Source: Candidatus Aenigmatarchaeota archaeon (lineage in GTDB: Archaea > Aenigmatarchaeota > Aenigmatarchaeia > QMZP01). From it: 24,933 nt of DNA. Of the stretch, positions 17,401-22,679 are shown piece after piece (position 1 is the first letter of the stretch; the number at the start of each line of letters is the position of its first letter). The stretch is taken from assembly GCA_030666115.1 (NCBI GenBank), contig DAOUYM010000004.1, forward strand, positions 1-24,933. The letters run 5' to 3'. A program made the position numbers and the translations under genes. The notes below the pieces were generated by a model. The model did not search any database, was not told the origin of the DNA, and saw only the letters and a program-made list of their open reading frames with translations.

Positions 17401-17808
17401 ATTCGGATAATAGTAATAATCTCTGTATTCTGATGACGGATCTTCTTGGTTGTTACAACCCGGTCCGATATCCCCGCCCCCGTACCATCCATCCTGCAAA
17501 TCACAATTATCACAAAATTCGTATTCTTCATTGTTCATGTAGATGTCGTAGGCCAGTTGCGAATCCCCAGATGTGACCTGGCCATCGTCGTTAACGTCCA
17601 CGCAGCAGATATTCTCTGGTTCCTCTATCTCCCCGAGATATATATCAAAGATTATTTGGGCATCCCCTGGCGTGACCTGACCGTCACCGTTCGCATCACC
17701 TACTATGGAGTTACTGTAACACTCGATTTCGGATACCGAGGATGCGTATGAAGAAGTAATAACAATAATAACAATCAATAGAATCAGTAACAGAATATAG
17801 TTCTTCAT
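14497..17808 (-). CDS. Dockerin-bearing Cys-rich surface protein with CARDB domain and C-terminal helical domain
   Basis: An 1103-residue exported protein, first gene of the surface operon. The signal peptide (about 1-23) is followed by a type I dockerin: two calcium loops starting D38 (DANGDGQVTPGD) and D71 (DVNDDGQVTSGD), 33 residues apart. Next come three units of 'QDGWYGGG...C...RDYY...C' about 50 residues apart (starting near 104, 151, 203), more diverged 'KDYY/KDFY' units, and a 'CCGDNACEGNEDRENCNNDC' knot-like motif (to about 480). A CARDB-like domain (about 490-605), further beta domains and a helical C-terminal domain (about 1003-1103) complete it. No enzymatic motif is seen. Dockerins bind cohesins, so it probably belongs to a larger surface complex. 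The ATG at 17808 is preferred over TTG at 17811 and sits about 27 bases after a TATA-like sequence. Confidence 0.85.
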   Translation of the reverse strand: MKNYILLLILLIVIIVITSSYASSVSEIECYSNSIVGDANGDGQVTPGDAQIIFDIYLGEIEEPENICCVDVNDDGQVTSGDSQLAYDIYMNNEEYEFCDNCDLQDGWYGGGDIGPGCNNQEDPSSEYRDYYYYPNQACAYDVTYTKDCNPQDGWYGGGNMHQANCGEIDDDETLEQRDYYTLGGTDVCGYTTENCETKDCDSQDGWYGGGDNPGCGTDPDLYWRDYYVDENTRTCTHTTSCQGTNPVNCDSLDVCENVCDGPYEIKGYKDFYLDTGSDSCQSSLGPLIENCAEKLSEDSDNGKDYFVQGTVIDYTDCSGGNCNYASYTDYCFYTGSSEVVVEYFADGSDYGQESHTCDYECKNGVCVDQECPDIVDPPCPGGTLIPQDPDEDGCERPPTCCGDNACEGNEDRENCNNDCKLHCTDTDGGKDYYVNGETYNEEENGTDYCESDYGLVEYYCGTDGHVLKQYAFCFNMCFDGICLEKIIDIEATMIELITEEPKEGNVVHINVTAFISTNLLYSETVMFRLYDNGELVQNSLFDTDYVTLEPNTSTTFTINWYPDSTGVHDLTVVLDPYNWIDETDESNNNRSMSVIVEQGDCPENVDILINGDAFYEGDFIELLIALYDEMGDPMPNHRIYLETTVITPNYNYTAISPMSTNDDGIFVLMNDTLLLVYYESSYTITVFSNMTDCEYVSNSKSFVLMTSPLSWVVNYNDDIFWGEPFDVIIEYSKKVDDILENVSVNVDCIKSCTGTNSKTLLIEKDNGIIRLTGFMADENIAYAHVNITVSYSYNGREFVNSRIVYLNLKDPIIKERLILNDIEGFVYEYSYVYENIWSNITTYTAQYSKDGQQYYMNVEEYQTEGEANEKLAKMIKNQGSFSEEIIDDQRVYLLKSDYQTNYFWISDNFIINLWYFVPTLPATVKLGRISGVEVVPEEVVEAITKRTPEIQAEGATEAAVESLFSLTGMITGFAADSAELEEPIPIVSAYLKKYESGIESMTEEDILDIVLSLEVLKVKFIDAGFICLEIADYYDSIGYDESVEKFRVISGMFDDMVEDIDDIKLFISENLDDIITIKDELKEMIAELRLSIKEILRVIVSS

Positions 17809-17828
17809 CAATTAATATATTAACATAT

Positions 17829-17840
17829 CTTTATTTATTC
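17829..17840 (-). promoter_or_regulatory. Candidate TATA box of the surface-protease operon
   Basis: On the minus strand GAATAAATAAAG has its centre about 27 bases upstream of the ATG at 17808, and no Shine-Dalgarno sequence precedes that ATG. The first gene of the operon is therefore probably read from a leaderless transcript, while the two downstream genes have ribosome binding sites or tight spacing. Confidence 0.45.
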
Positions 17841-17914
17841 ATAAAGCGCTTCTTGGAAAGGACAAAGCAAACGAACTCAGAATGGACTTGGTATACCGGT
17901 AAGTTGGGTTTTTA

Positions 17915-17923
17915 TTTTTAAAC
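17915..17923 (+). promoter_or_regulatory. Candidate TATA box of the tRNA-Ile gene
   Basis: TTTTTAAAC has its centre 28 bases before the first base of the tRNA acceptor stem, the usual distance for an archaeal tRNA promoter whose transcript starts at or just before the mature 5' end. Confidence 0.5.
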
Positions 17924-17986
17924 AAGTTAGATAAATCTATAGTTATGGGCCCGTAGCTCAGCCTGGCCTAGAGCGCCCGTCTTATA

Positions 17987-18023
17987 TGACCATTATCCGC
18001 TTTGGATAATGAGTTTCTAGGCA
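17987..18023 (+). other. tRNA-Ile intron 1, canonical position 37/38 (37 bases)
   Basis: The bulge-helix-bulge can be drawn exactly. Central helix: exon CTTA (17981-17984, tRNA positions 32-35) with intron TAGG (18018-18021), including one G-U pair. 5' bulge TA|T is cut after 17986 and 3' bulge CA|A is cut after 18023. The intron interior forms an 8-bp hairpin, CATTATCC (17991-17998) with GGATAATG (18004-18011). Confidence 0.9.
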
Positions 18024-18039
18024 AGCGGGAGGTCCTGGG

Positions 18040-18090
18040 ACACCTCAAGTCTCGGTAACCAGAATCAGGTACAGATCTGGGGTGCAGGAA
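18040..18090 (+). other. tRNA-Ile intron 2, T-arm position 53/54 (51 bases)
   Basis: The T stem and the invariant TTCGAAT loop are separated by 51 bases. A bulge-helix-bulge fits: central helix CCTG (18034-18037) with CAGG (18085-18088), 5' bulge GG|A cut after 18039, 3' bulge AA|T cut after 18090. An inner helix of CACCTC (18041-18046) with GGGGTG (18079-18084) contains one G-U pair. An outer helix is poor, so this is the relaxed form often seen for non-canonical archaeal introns. Removal restores a normal T arm. Confidence 0.85.
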
Positions 18091-18112
18091 TTCGAATCCC
18101 AGCGGGCCCATG

Positions 18113-18133
18113 TTTCTTTTTTTATAAAAGAAA
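18113..18133. terminator. Bidirectional T-rich/hairpin terminator between tRNA and surface-protein gene
   Basis: TTTCTTTT (18113-18120) pairs with AAAAGAAA (18126-18133) across a five-base loop, and gives a T run on either strand. It directly follows the tRNA (plus) and lies 14 bases beyond the stop of the surface-protein gene (minus), so it could end both transcripts. Confidence 0.5.
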
Positions 18134-18147
18134 TTGACATTAGTTAA

Positions 18148-19836
18148 CTATTTTATTCCAAGTTTTTTTCTGAATTTTTTTCTAAATTTCTTGTTTGACA
18201 TCGCGTAAAAGATTACCGCTAATACTACAACTGCTATTACTGCTAAAATAATTCCAGTGTAATCAGCTGGTGGCTGTCCACATTTTCCGTTTGCGCAATC
18301 ATACTGGCAGGTCTCAACCGTATCATATTCTGTTCCTTCGGTATTGCACTCCTGTACTTCCAGACCTGAACACGTTTTCTCACCAGGTGTACATGTCTGA
18401 GTCGGTTGCTCTTCTTGACAATCAGAAGGACAGTTCTGAAAGTTCTCACCAGAATCACATACGCCATTGTTGTTGCATACTTCTTCTGGGGGAGCTGCTG
18501 TGACTTCTTCACCTGTTATTGCAAAATATGAGAATCCTGGTGTTTCAGTAATGTAGTAAACGTTTTCTGAATCCTCATCCACTGGTGTTGCTTCCATTTT
18601 GTCCCATCTGATTGCATACCTGTTTAAACTAATCCCAGATTTATCGATATTGTTATTATTCATCCAGCTCTTGCTCACCTTAAACGTGATTGTTGATTTT
18701 TCTACGTTCGCATCATCAAGCTTTGCCACGTCAATCTGTATGTACTGATAAACCTTTCCTGTTACATTGTGGGTAACCGAGGCAGGCTCACCCTCAAGCT
18801 TTGTAACAGTTATAGAAACTCCAAGTGCCTGATTTTTAACCGAGAATTCGATTTTTGTGAAATCTAATCCCGATTTATTAATATTCATGCTTACCGTGGC
18901 CCCAGTATTTATGTTGGTCCATGTATGTTTTACTTTTGGTGGGGGTTCGGGTACTGGTTTTCTAACACCTCCCACAGAACATGCTCGGGATTCTGATGGC
19001 CTATTTACTGTGGTGCCACAACCGTTTGAATCAACACATGTCCTGATTTGTAAACCGTAACACATTGACCAGCTTCCACAGCTCCAGGATTCCGTACAGG
19101 ATGTTGTGAAGTTATATGTTCCTGAAGTGTTGCAATTGTTTGCAGCGTCACAAGAACTTACGTTATAGTAATAGGTTGTCTTCATGCTTAATCCTGTTAA
19201 TCCGACGGGGTGCTGGGTCACTTGAGACGCATCTGTTGTATTAGAAGATAGTGCACCCTGGCTTGTTCCATAATAAACAGTCGAGTTTGAGTTTTCATTA
19301 GTATCCCAGATAACAGTGGCTGTCGTGGGACCAACTGTTGAGGTGGATACGTTGTCTATAGTCGGGTCTATAGTATCGCTAACTGTTATTGTCACGTTTG
19401 TTGTATTGGATGCGTATTCTGTATCTGAGATGTTAACGGTGAAATTGAAAGTCCCTGTCCCGCTGGGGACGGTTACATTGAACAAGAAATACTGCACTGT
19501 AACGTTTTCTATGAAACCAGAAGCAGTGATATTATCCCATGTTAGAACGGTTGACGTATTGGAAAACAATACATTGCTTGCAGATGTGCTGTTCGAATCA
19601 GTTATAAAAACAAAACCGCCTGGGATGGTTATTTCCACTTGGGTTATGTTATAGGTCGAATCGGTATTATCTACGGTAAAATTCAATTGCTGATTGGACG
19701 TGCCAGATTCCACTGTACTTGGTGTCACGGTTGAACTGAGGTCCGCAGCATATGCAGTAAGCATACAAACTGCAAAAACCATTAACAATACCGAGGCTAT
19801 AGGTAAAAAATACTTAAATTTTAATGATTTTTTCAT
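18148..19836 (-). CDS. PGF-pre-PGF domain surface glycoprotein with C-terminal membrane anchor
   Basis: A 562-residue exported protein. Signal peptide about 1-30 (ends TAYAAD); Thr/Ser/Asn-rich beta domain with many N-x-S/T glycosylation sequons (about 31-150); fibronectin III-like domain with the 'ATVIWDTNENSNSTVYYG' strand pair (about 160-245); a thrombospondin type 1-like segment (SWSCGSWSMC, about 248-285); the PGF-pre-PGF domain (about 305-440, with the 'FTKIEFSVK...' and 'RWDKMEATPVDED' segments seen in that family); two Cys-rich modules (CNNNGVCDSGENFQNCPSDC and a six-Cys segment); a transmembrane helix (about 526-546) and a very basic tail (KKFRKKFRKK). It has a membrane anchor rather than the PGF sorting signal. 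Likely part of the S-layer or an adhesin. It lies between the tRNA 3' end and a partial copy of that end. Confidence 0.88.
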   Translation of the reverse strand: MKKSLKFKYFLPIASVLLMVFAVCMLTAYAADLSSTVTPSTVESGTSNQQLNFTVDNTDSTYNITQVEITIPGGFVFITDSNSTSASNVLFSNTSTVLTWDNITASGFIENVTVQYFLFNVTVPSGTGTFNFTVNISDTEYASNTTNVTITVSDTIDPTIDNVSTSTVGPTTATVIWDTNENSNSTVYYGTSQGALSSNTTDASQVTQHPVGLTGLSMKTTYYYNVSSCDAANNCNTSGTYNFTTSCTESWSCGSWSMCYGLQIRTCVDSNGCGTTVNRPSESRACSVGGVRKPVPEPPPKVKHTWTNINTGATVSMNINKSGLDFTKIEFSVKNQALGVSITVTKLEGEPASVTHNVTGKVYQYIQIDVAKLDDANVEKSTITFKVSKSWMNNNNIDKSGISLNRYAIRWDKMEATPVDEDSENVYYITETPGFSYFAITGEEVTAAPPEEVCNNNGVCDSGENFQNCPSDCQEEQPTQTCTPGEKTCSGLEVQECNTEGTEYDTVETCQYDCANGKCGQPPADYTGIILAVIAVVVLAVIFYAMSNKKFRKKFRKKLGIK

Positions 19837-19837
19837 T

Positions 19838-19876
19838 TAATCCCTATTATATTATTAACTCTAATCCCTATTATAT
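19838..19876. repeat. Two 15-bp direct repeats upstream of the PGF-pre-PGF gene
   Basis: TAATCCCTATTATAT occurs at 19838-19852 and again, unchanged, at 19862-19876, 24 bp apart start to start. On the minus strand each copy starts with ATATAATA, so either could supply a TATA box: the distal copy is about 35-40 bases before the ATG at 19836, the proximal copy touches the start codon. This may be a duplicated promoter element or a regulator binding pair. Confidence 0.6.
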
Positions 19877-19913
19877 ATTGAGGGATTGCATAGAACAGTA
19901 GGAAAACTCTGGC

Positions 19914-19928
19914 TCTCAGCGGGCCCAT
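19914..19928 (+). repeat. Partial copy of the tRNA-Ile 3' end (att-like)
   Basis: TCTCAGCGGGCCCAT matches the tRNA-Ile 3' end and its first flanking base, TCCCAGCGGGCCCAT at 18097-18111, at 14 of 15 positions and in the same orientation. No T loop or other tRNA part precedes it, so it is not a functional tRNA. A repeated tRNA 3' end is the usual footprint left by integration at a tRNA gene; here the pair encloses the PGF-pre-PGF gene. No integrase is present in the enclosed segment. Confidence 0.6.
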
Positions 19929-19951
19929 TTCTATATTTTATATCCAATTTG

Positions 19952-20380
19952 TTAACCTGCCACGACCTTCTTCTCAGAAGACATCATAAGCGAAGCTGCT
20001 TTCTTAACCGTGTCAGGATGGACAGCGCATATATCGAACAGTGTAACTATACCGACCAGCTTGTCGTTATCGATCACAGGAAGTTTCTTTATCTTCTGGC
20101 TGGTCATCAGTTCAGCTGCCTCTGAAACATCCTTATCCGGCTCTATCATTACTACTTCGGTGGTCATTATCTCCTTTACCTTGGTTTTGGATGCAGAAAT
20201 ATCTTTTGCGACTACCCCGGTAAGGATGTCGCGCTCTGTCACTATACCCATCATTCGGTCCTTATTAACAACAACCAGGCATCCTATCCTGTATCCGCTC
20301 ATCTCCTCTGCTGCTTCCTGAACAGTCGCACTGGGTTCAATGATCTTGACCTCAGTCTTCATTATGTCCTTTACCTGCAT
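19952..20380 (-). CDS. Tandem CBS-domain protein
   Basis: A 142-residue cytoplasmic protein made of two CBS motifs and little else: about 1-62 (VKDIMKTEV ... MMGIVTERDIL) and about 68-130 (VKEIMTTEV ... LVGIVTLFDI). The pair forms one Bateman module, which usually senses adenine nucleotides or S-adenosyl ligands. No catalytic or DNA-binding domain is attached, so its target is unknown. The ATG directly abuts the TAA of the DUF655 gene (TAAATG), so it is the last gene of the eL21 - RpoF - DUF655 unit and translationally coupled. Stand-alone CBS proteins are common in archaea and the operon position does not reveal a partner. Confidence 0.9.
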   Translation of the reverse strand: MQVKDIMKTEVKIIEPSATVQEAAEEMSGYRIGCLVVVNKDRMMGIVTERDILTGVVAKDISASKTKVKEIMTTEVVMIEPDKDVSEAAELMTSQKIKKLPVIDNDKLVGIVTLFDICAVHPDTVKKAASLMMSSEKKVVAG

Positions 20381-20956
20381 TTATCTCATCCTCTGCTTCT
20401 CCATCCTTGGAACGAATATCCTGTATTTATCACTGTCCCTGAGCTCTCCCATTATCCTCTTCACTATCATTTTCTCAGGATCCGGCAGGAGCGGTACTCT
20501 CTTCTTCAGATCATCAAACGAATCGAATGGCTTATTCTTCCTCTCGTTTATTATTCCCCAGAGGTGCCTCTTCCCAATACCCGGAAGCAGTTCAAGCTGA
20601 TGGAGCCTTGTTGTTATTGCACCGGATTTGTTGAAGAATTCCAGGAACTTCTCATGGTTCTTCTTGACAATCATCTCAACAGTATCAACAAGTTCCTCCT
20701 GGGCAACAATCGTCAAGTCATCAACCTTTGCACGGCCCCTTATGTACTTCACATCATTTCTTTTTCCATCCCCTATGTACACTCTCTCTCCTGTTTTCAG
20801 GTGAAGATCATCCCTTATTATAACCTCCAAGAGTGAGAAATAGATCTCTCCAAGAACCTGCGCCATGGGCTGGGACCTGTCCATTCCTCTATGACCATGA
20901 GAAAGGAAATCAAGTACTATTGCCCAGTCATCTTTTCTTATCTGCTTCTTTTCCAT
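20381..20956 (-). CDS. DUF655 family protein (HhH-containing RNA/DNA-binding protein)
   Basis: A 191-residue protein of the archaeal DUF655 family, which nearly always follows eL21 and RpoF. N-terminal half: a small beta domain (WAIVLDFLSHG ... GERVYIGDGKR) typical of the family. C-terminal half: helix-hairpin-helix signature LELLPGIGKRHLWGII at about 122-137, followed by F.SF.DLKKRV, suggesting nucleic-acid binding. Function is not established; the link to ribosomal protein and RNA polymerase genes suggests a role in RNA metabolism or translation. The ATG at 20956 is preferred; a GTG at 20968 would add four residues. Its stop touches the start of the CBS gene. Confidence 0.92.
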   Translation of the reverse strand: MEKKQIRKDDWAIVLDFLSHGHRGMDRSQPMAQVLGEIYFSLLEVIIRDDLHLKTGERVYIGDGKRNDVKYIRGRAKVDDLTIVAQEELVDTVEMIVKKNHEKFLEFFNKSGAITTRLHQLELLPGIGKRHLWGIINERKNKPFDSFDDLKKRVPLLPDPEKMIVKRIMGELRDSDKYRIFVPRMEKQRMR

Positions 20957-20999
20957 ACCATACCCCACTGGTTTAGAATTAAATCCTTGTTTTAAATCT

Positions 21000-21326
21000 T
21001 TATGTGAATTTCTTCACTATCGAAACTATTTTTTTCTTATCGTCGTCTGTAAGAGTCACTATCTCATTAGCGAATAAAAGCTTTAGCTCATCCGTGTCCT
21101 GCGGTAGTATGTTTACTATGGCAACCATGTGGCGCTCCCTCAGCTTCTCCAGTTTCTCCAGCTCATTTACCATTTCATTGGCAGACTTGTCCGTGAGCCT
21201 GGAGAACTTCCTGAGATGTTCAAGGGCGTTTTTTTGCTCATAACCAAGTTCCTTTTCCTTGGCTTTCTTCTCCAGCATCTTCTTGGCTTCTGACCAAGAA
21301 ACGAATTTTTCACTCTTTATCTCCAT
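21000..21326 (-). CDS. rpoF: DNA-directed RNA polymerase subunit F (Rpb4 homologue)
   Basis: A 108-residue protein of normal length for RpoF. It pairs with RpoE (Rpb7) to make the stalk of archaeal RNA polymerase, which helps open-complex formation and elongation. The chain shows the family features: an N-terminal strand segment (KSEKFVSWSEAKKML), a long charged helix (YEQKNALEHLRKFSRL) and a C-terminal HRDC-like part ending in a segment like 'NILPQDTDELKLLFANE', which matches the conserved 'P.T..E...L' region. Gene order eL21, RpoF, DUF655 is conserved across archaea. A ribosome binding site (GGTGATTG) lies just before the ATG. The 43-base gap from eL21 holds an inverted repeat. Confidence 0.93.
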   Translation of the reverse strand: MEIKSEKFVSWSEAKKMLEKKAKEKELGYEQKNALEHLRKFSRLTDKSANEMVNELEKLEKLRERHMVAIVNILPQDTDELKLLFANEIVTLTDDDKKKIVSIVKKFT

Positions 21327-21342
21327 ACAATCACCTATACTC

Positions 21343-21359
21343 TAAACATTACATGTTTA
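21343..21359. repeat. Inverted repeat in the eL21-rpoF gap
   Basis: TAAACAT (21343-21349) and ATGTTTA (21353-21359) form a perfect 7-bp inverted repeat with a three-base centre, between the eL21 stop and the rpoF ribosome binding site. It may be a weak attenuator or an operator, or simply AT-rich chance. Confidence 0.35.
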
Positions 21360-21369
21360 ATTGACATAT

Positions 21370-21654
21370 TTACCTGATGTGTTTTAAATGTTCTGGTCTT
21401 GCTATAACGTCCCTATTGGACCTTCCTACTGATATCTGGACCACGTAGGAATCCCCCCTCTTCTCCTTTATTATCCCTATCTTACCATCAAACCTTGGGT
21501 GAGGCATTCCCTTTTGAGAGGATGAATTGATGTTCACTGATACTCTATCATCTACCTTGAACTTCTTGAGGAAATTACTTACCTTGAATTTATCCCTCGT
21601 ACTCTTCTTCAGCCTGCTTCTTGTTCCTCTTCTTGTACCTTTACTCGCTTTCAT
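21370..21654 (-). CDS. rpl21e: 50S ribosomal protein L21e (eL21)
   Basis: A 94-residue basic protein of normal length for archaeal eL21, a large-subunit protein near the central protuberance. It starts with a highly basic tail (KASKGTRRGTRSRLKKS) and continues into the SH3-like barrel with the family segment GMPHPRFDGKIGII and a late 'YVVQISVG..R.VIARPEHLK' run, which I recognise as eL21. First gene of the eL21 - RpoF - DUF655 - CBS operon. A short ribosome binding site (GAGG) lies about six bases before the ATG, and a TATA-like sequence about 50 bases before it. Confidence 0.96.
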   Translation of the reverse strand: MKASKGTRRGTRSRLKKSTRDKFKVSNFLKKFKVDDRVSVNINSSSQKGMPHPRFDGKIGIIKEKRGDSYVVQISVGRSNRDVIARPEHLKHIR

Positions 21655-21668
21655 TCCAATCCTCTATG

Positions 21669-21686
21669 TGCACTTAATGCACTTAA
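21669..21686. promoter_or_regulatory. Tandem 9-bp repeat at the predicted eL21 operon start
   Basis: TGCACTTAA occurs twice head to tail (21669-21677, 21678-21686). A TATA-like AAATAAAAGG (minus strand, about 21702-21712) lies about 25 bases upstream, so the repeats would span the transcription start and 5' leader. This is a possible site for an autoregulatory protein. A second pair, GTGACAT at 21747-21753 and 21758-21764, is exactly 11 bp apart further upstream. Confidence 0.4.
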
Positions 21687-21798
21687 TATAGTCGTGCTTG
21701 TCCTTTTATTTCTATCTCAAGCTTTTTATTGTTTATCCCTCTCTCCGTGACATATTTGTGACATTAAGCCTTAATAATTAATCAGCATCTCCGTCATC

Positions 21799-22644
21799 TT
21801 AGACTGACCTTTTTATTGATAAAGCAGTTTCATAATAGCATCTCTCAGGACTATTGGTTTTTTCACATACGTCAGGGTCCTTTAGATTCTCTGCAACAAA
21901 CCCGTAACATAAATCGGTTAACATACAGCTTTCACATAGATTTGGATTATCTGATGCAACAGCCACGTCCCAGCAGCATCCCCAAGAATCTCTGTCAGTA
22001 ATTTCGAGTGTCATTTTATCGCAGTAGGAAACGTCTTTTTTTGTAATGGACATCTTCTTGTATACTTCGTTAAGACAAGCATCAGGATAATCTGCATCAG
22101 TGCACATGTCCGGATCCTCATTAACAACTGCCAAGCATCTCTGTTTGAGGGTAGTCATTCTCTCGCATATACTGGCGTCATTTAGTTTACTTGCCAGGTC
22201 TATGTAACATCTTGAAGGATCAAGTGTTTTTTTACATAATTCAGGATCTTCAGCCGAAATGGCCAACGAGATGCTATAACATGATCCAGGGGATGGATGA
22301 TCCGGACTTTCACATATACTGGAGTCCTTGTTCTTGCTTGCTATTGAGTTATAGCATGAAACTATGGCTAAATCAGTTAATTCTTTACATGCACTAACAT
22401 CTCCCTTTATTATTGCCAGCTCCAGGTCACATGTATCCTTGTTTTCTGCGCTCTCACATAGAGTGGAATCCTCATTGACTATAGCGAGGCATGTATTAGG
22501 GAAGCTGGATTTCAAACACAGTTCTTTCAGTTGGGTTGATAATGTATCTGTGGGTTGTGTATCTTGTGATTGTGTTCCTTCATTTACACACCCGCTTACA
22601 ATAATCGTTAAAATCAATAAGAGGATCAAGATATTGGTTCTCAT
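21799..22644 (-). CDS. Lipoprotein made of about ten Cys-pair helical repeats
   Basis: A 281-residue exported protein. The N-terminus (MRTNILILLLILTIIVSGC) is a lipoprotein signal with the lipobox VSGC, so C19 is probably lipid-modified and the protein tethered to the outer face of the membrane. From about residue 40 to the end the chain repeats a unit of about 23-27 residues: an acidic turn (N/D-E/D-D/P), x-x-x-C, a short loop of 6-10 residues, C, then a helix rich in Ala/Ile/Leu. About ten such units can be counted, most with a paired Cys, suggesting disulfide-stapled helical hairpins stacked as a solenoid, superficially like Sel1/TPR. No enzymatic motif is seen and no named family is recognised. 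It is downstream of the coiled-coil gene and 144 bases before the eL21 operon. Confidence 0.82.
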   Translation of the reverse strand: MRTNILILLLILTIIVSGCVNEGTQSQDTQPTDTLSTQLKELCLKSSFPNTCLAIVNEDSTLCESAENKDTCDLELAIIKGDVSACKELTDLAIVSCYNSIASKNKDSSICESPDHPSPGSCYSISLAISAEDPELCKKTLDPSRCYIDLASKLNDASICERMTTLKQRCLAVVNEDPDMCTDADYPDACLNEVYKKMSITKKDVSYCDKMTLEITDRDSWGCCWDVAVASDNPNLCESCMLTDLCYGFVAENLKDPDVCEKTNSPERCYYETALSIKRSV

Positions 22645-22679
22645 AATCTATTATTATATTACTGCCTTTAAACATTTAT

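Larger units (their letters stand above)
17947..18110 (+). tRNA. tRNA-Ile(UAU) with two introns (37/38 and 53/54)
   Basis: Exons assemble to a 76-base tRNA: acceptor GGGCCCG (17947-17953) pairs perfectly with CGGGCCC (18103-18109), discriminator A at 18110, no encoded CCA. D arm GCTC/GAGC with an 11-base loop holding A14, G15, GG and A21. Anticodon stem CCCGT (17976-17980) pairs with GCGGG (18025-18029) and the loop reads C-T-TAT-A-A, giving anticodon UAU, which reads AUA as isoleucine. T stem CTGGG (18035-18039) pairs with CCCAG (18098-18102) around TTCGAAT. The body closely resembles archaeal tRNA-Ile(GAU). Two inserts must be removed to obtain this fold; both are flanked by bulge-helix-bulge structures recognised by the archaeal splicing endonuclease (see the intron entries). 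A T-rich run follows the gene. Confidence 0.93.

Noticed and set aside
17178..17498. A repeat array in DNA (CRISPR-like or tandem repeats)
   Set aside because: The near-repeats encode the QDGWYGGG protein modules, are spaced about 150 bases apart and keep the reading frame; they are protein repeats.
19880..19928. A second tRNA or split tRNA half
   Set aside because: Only the last acceptor-stem bases are present; there is no T loop, T stem partner or intron structure, so a fragment is the better reading.
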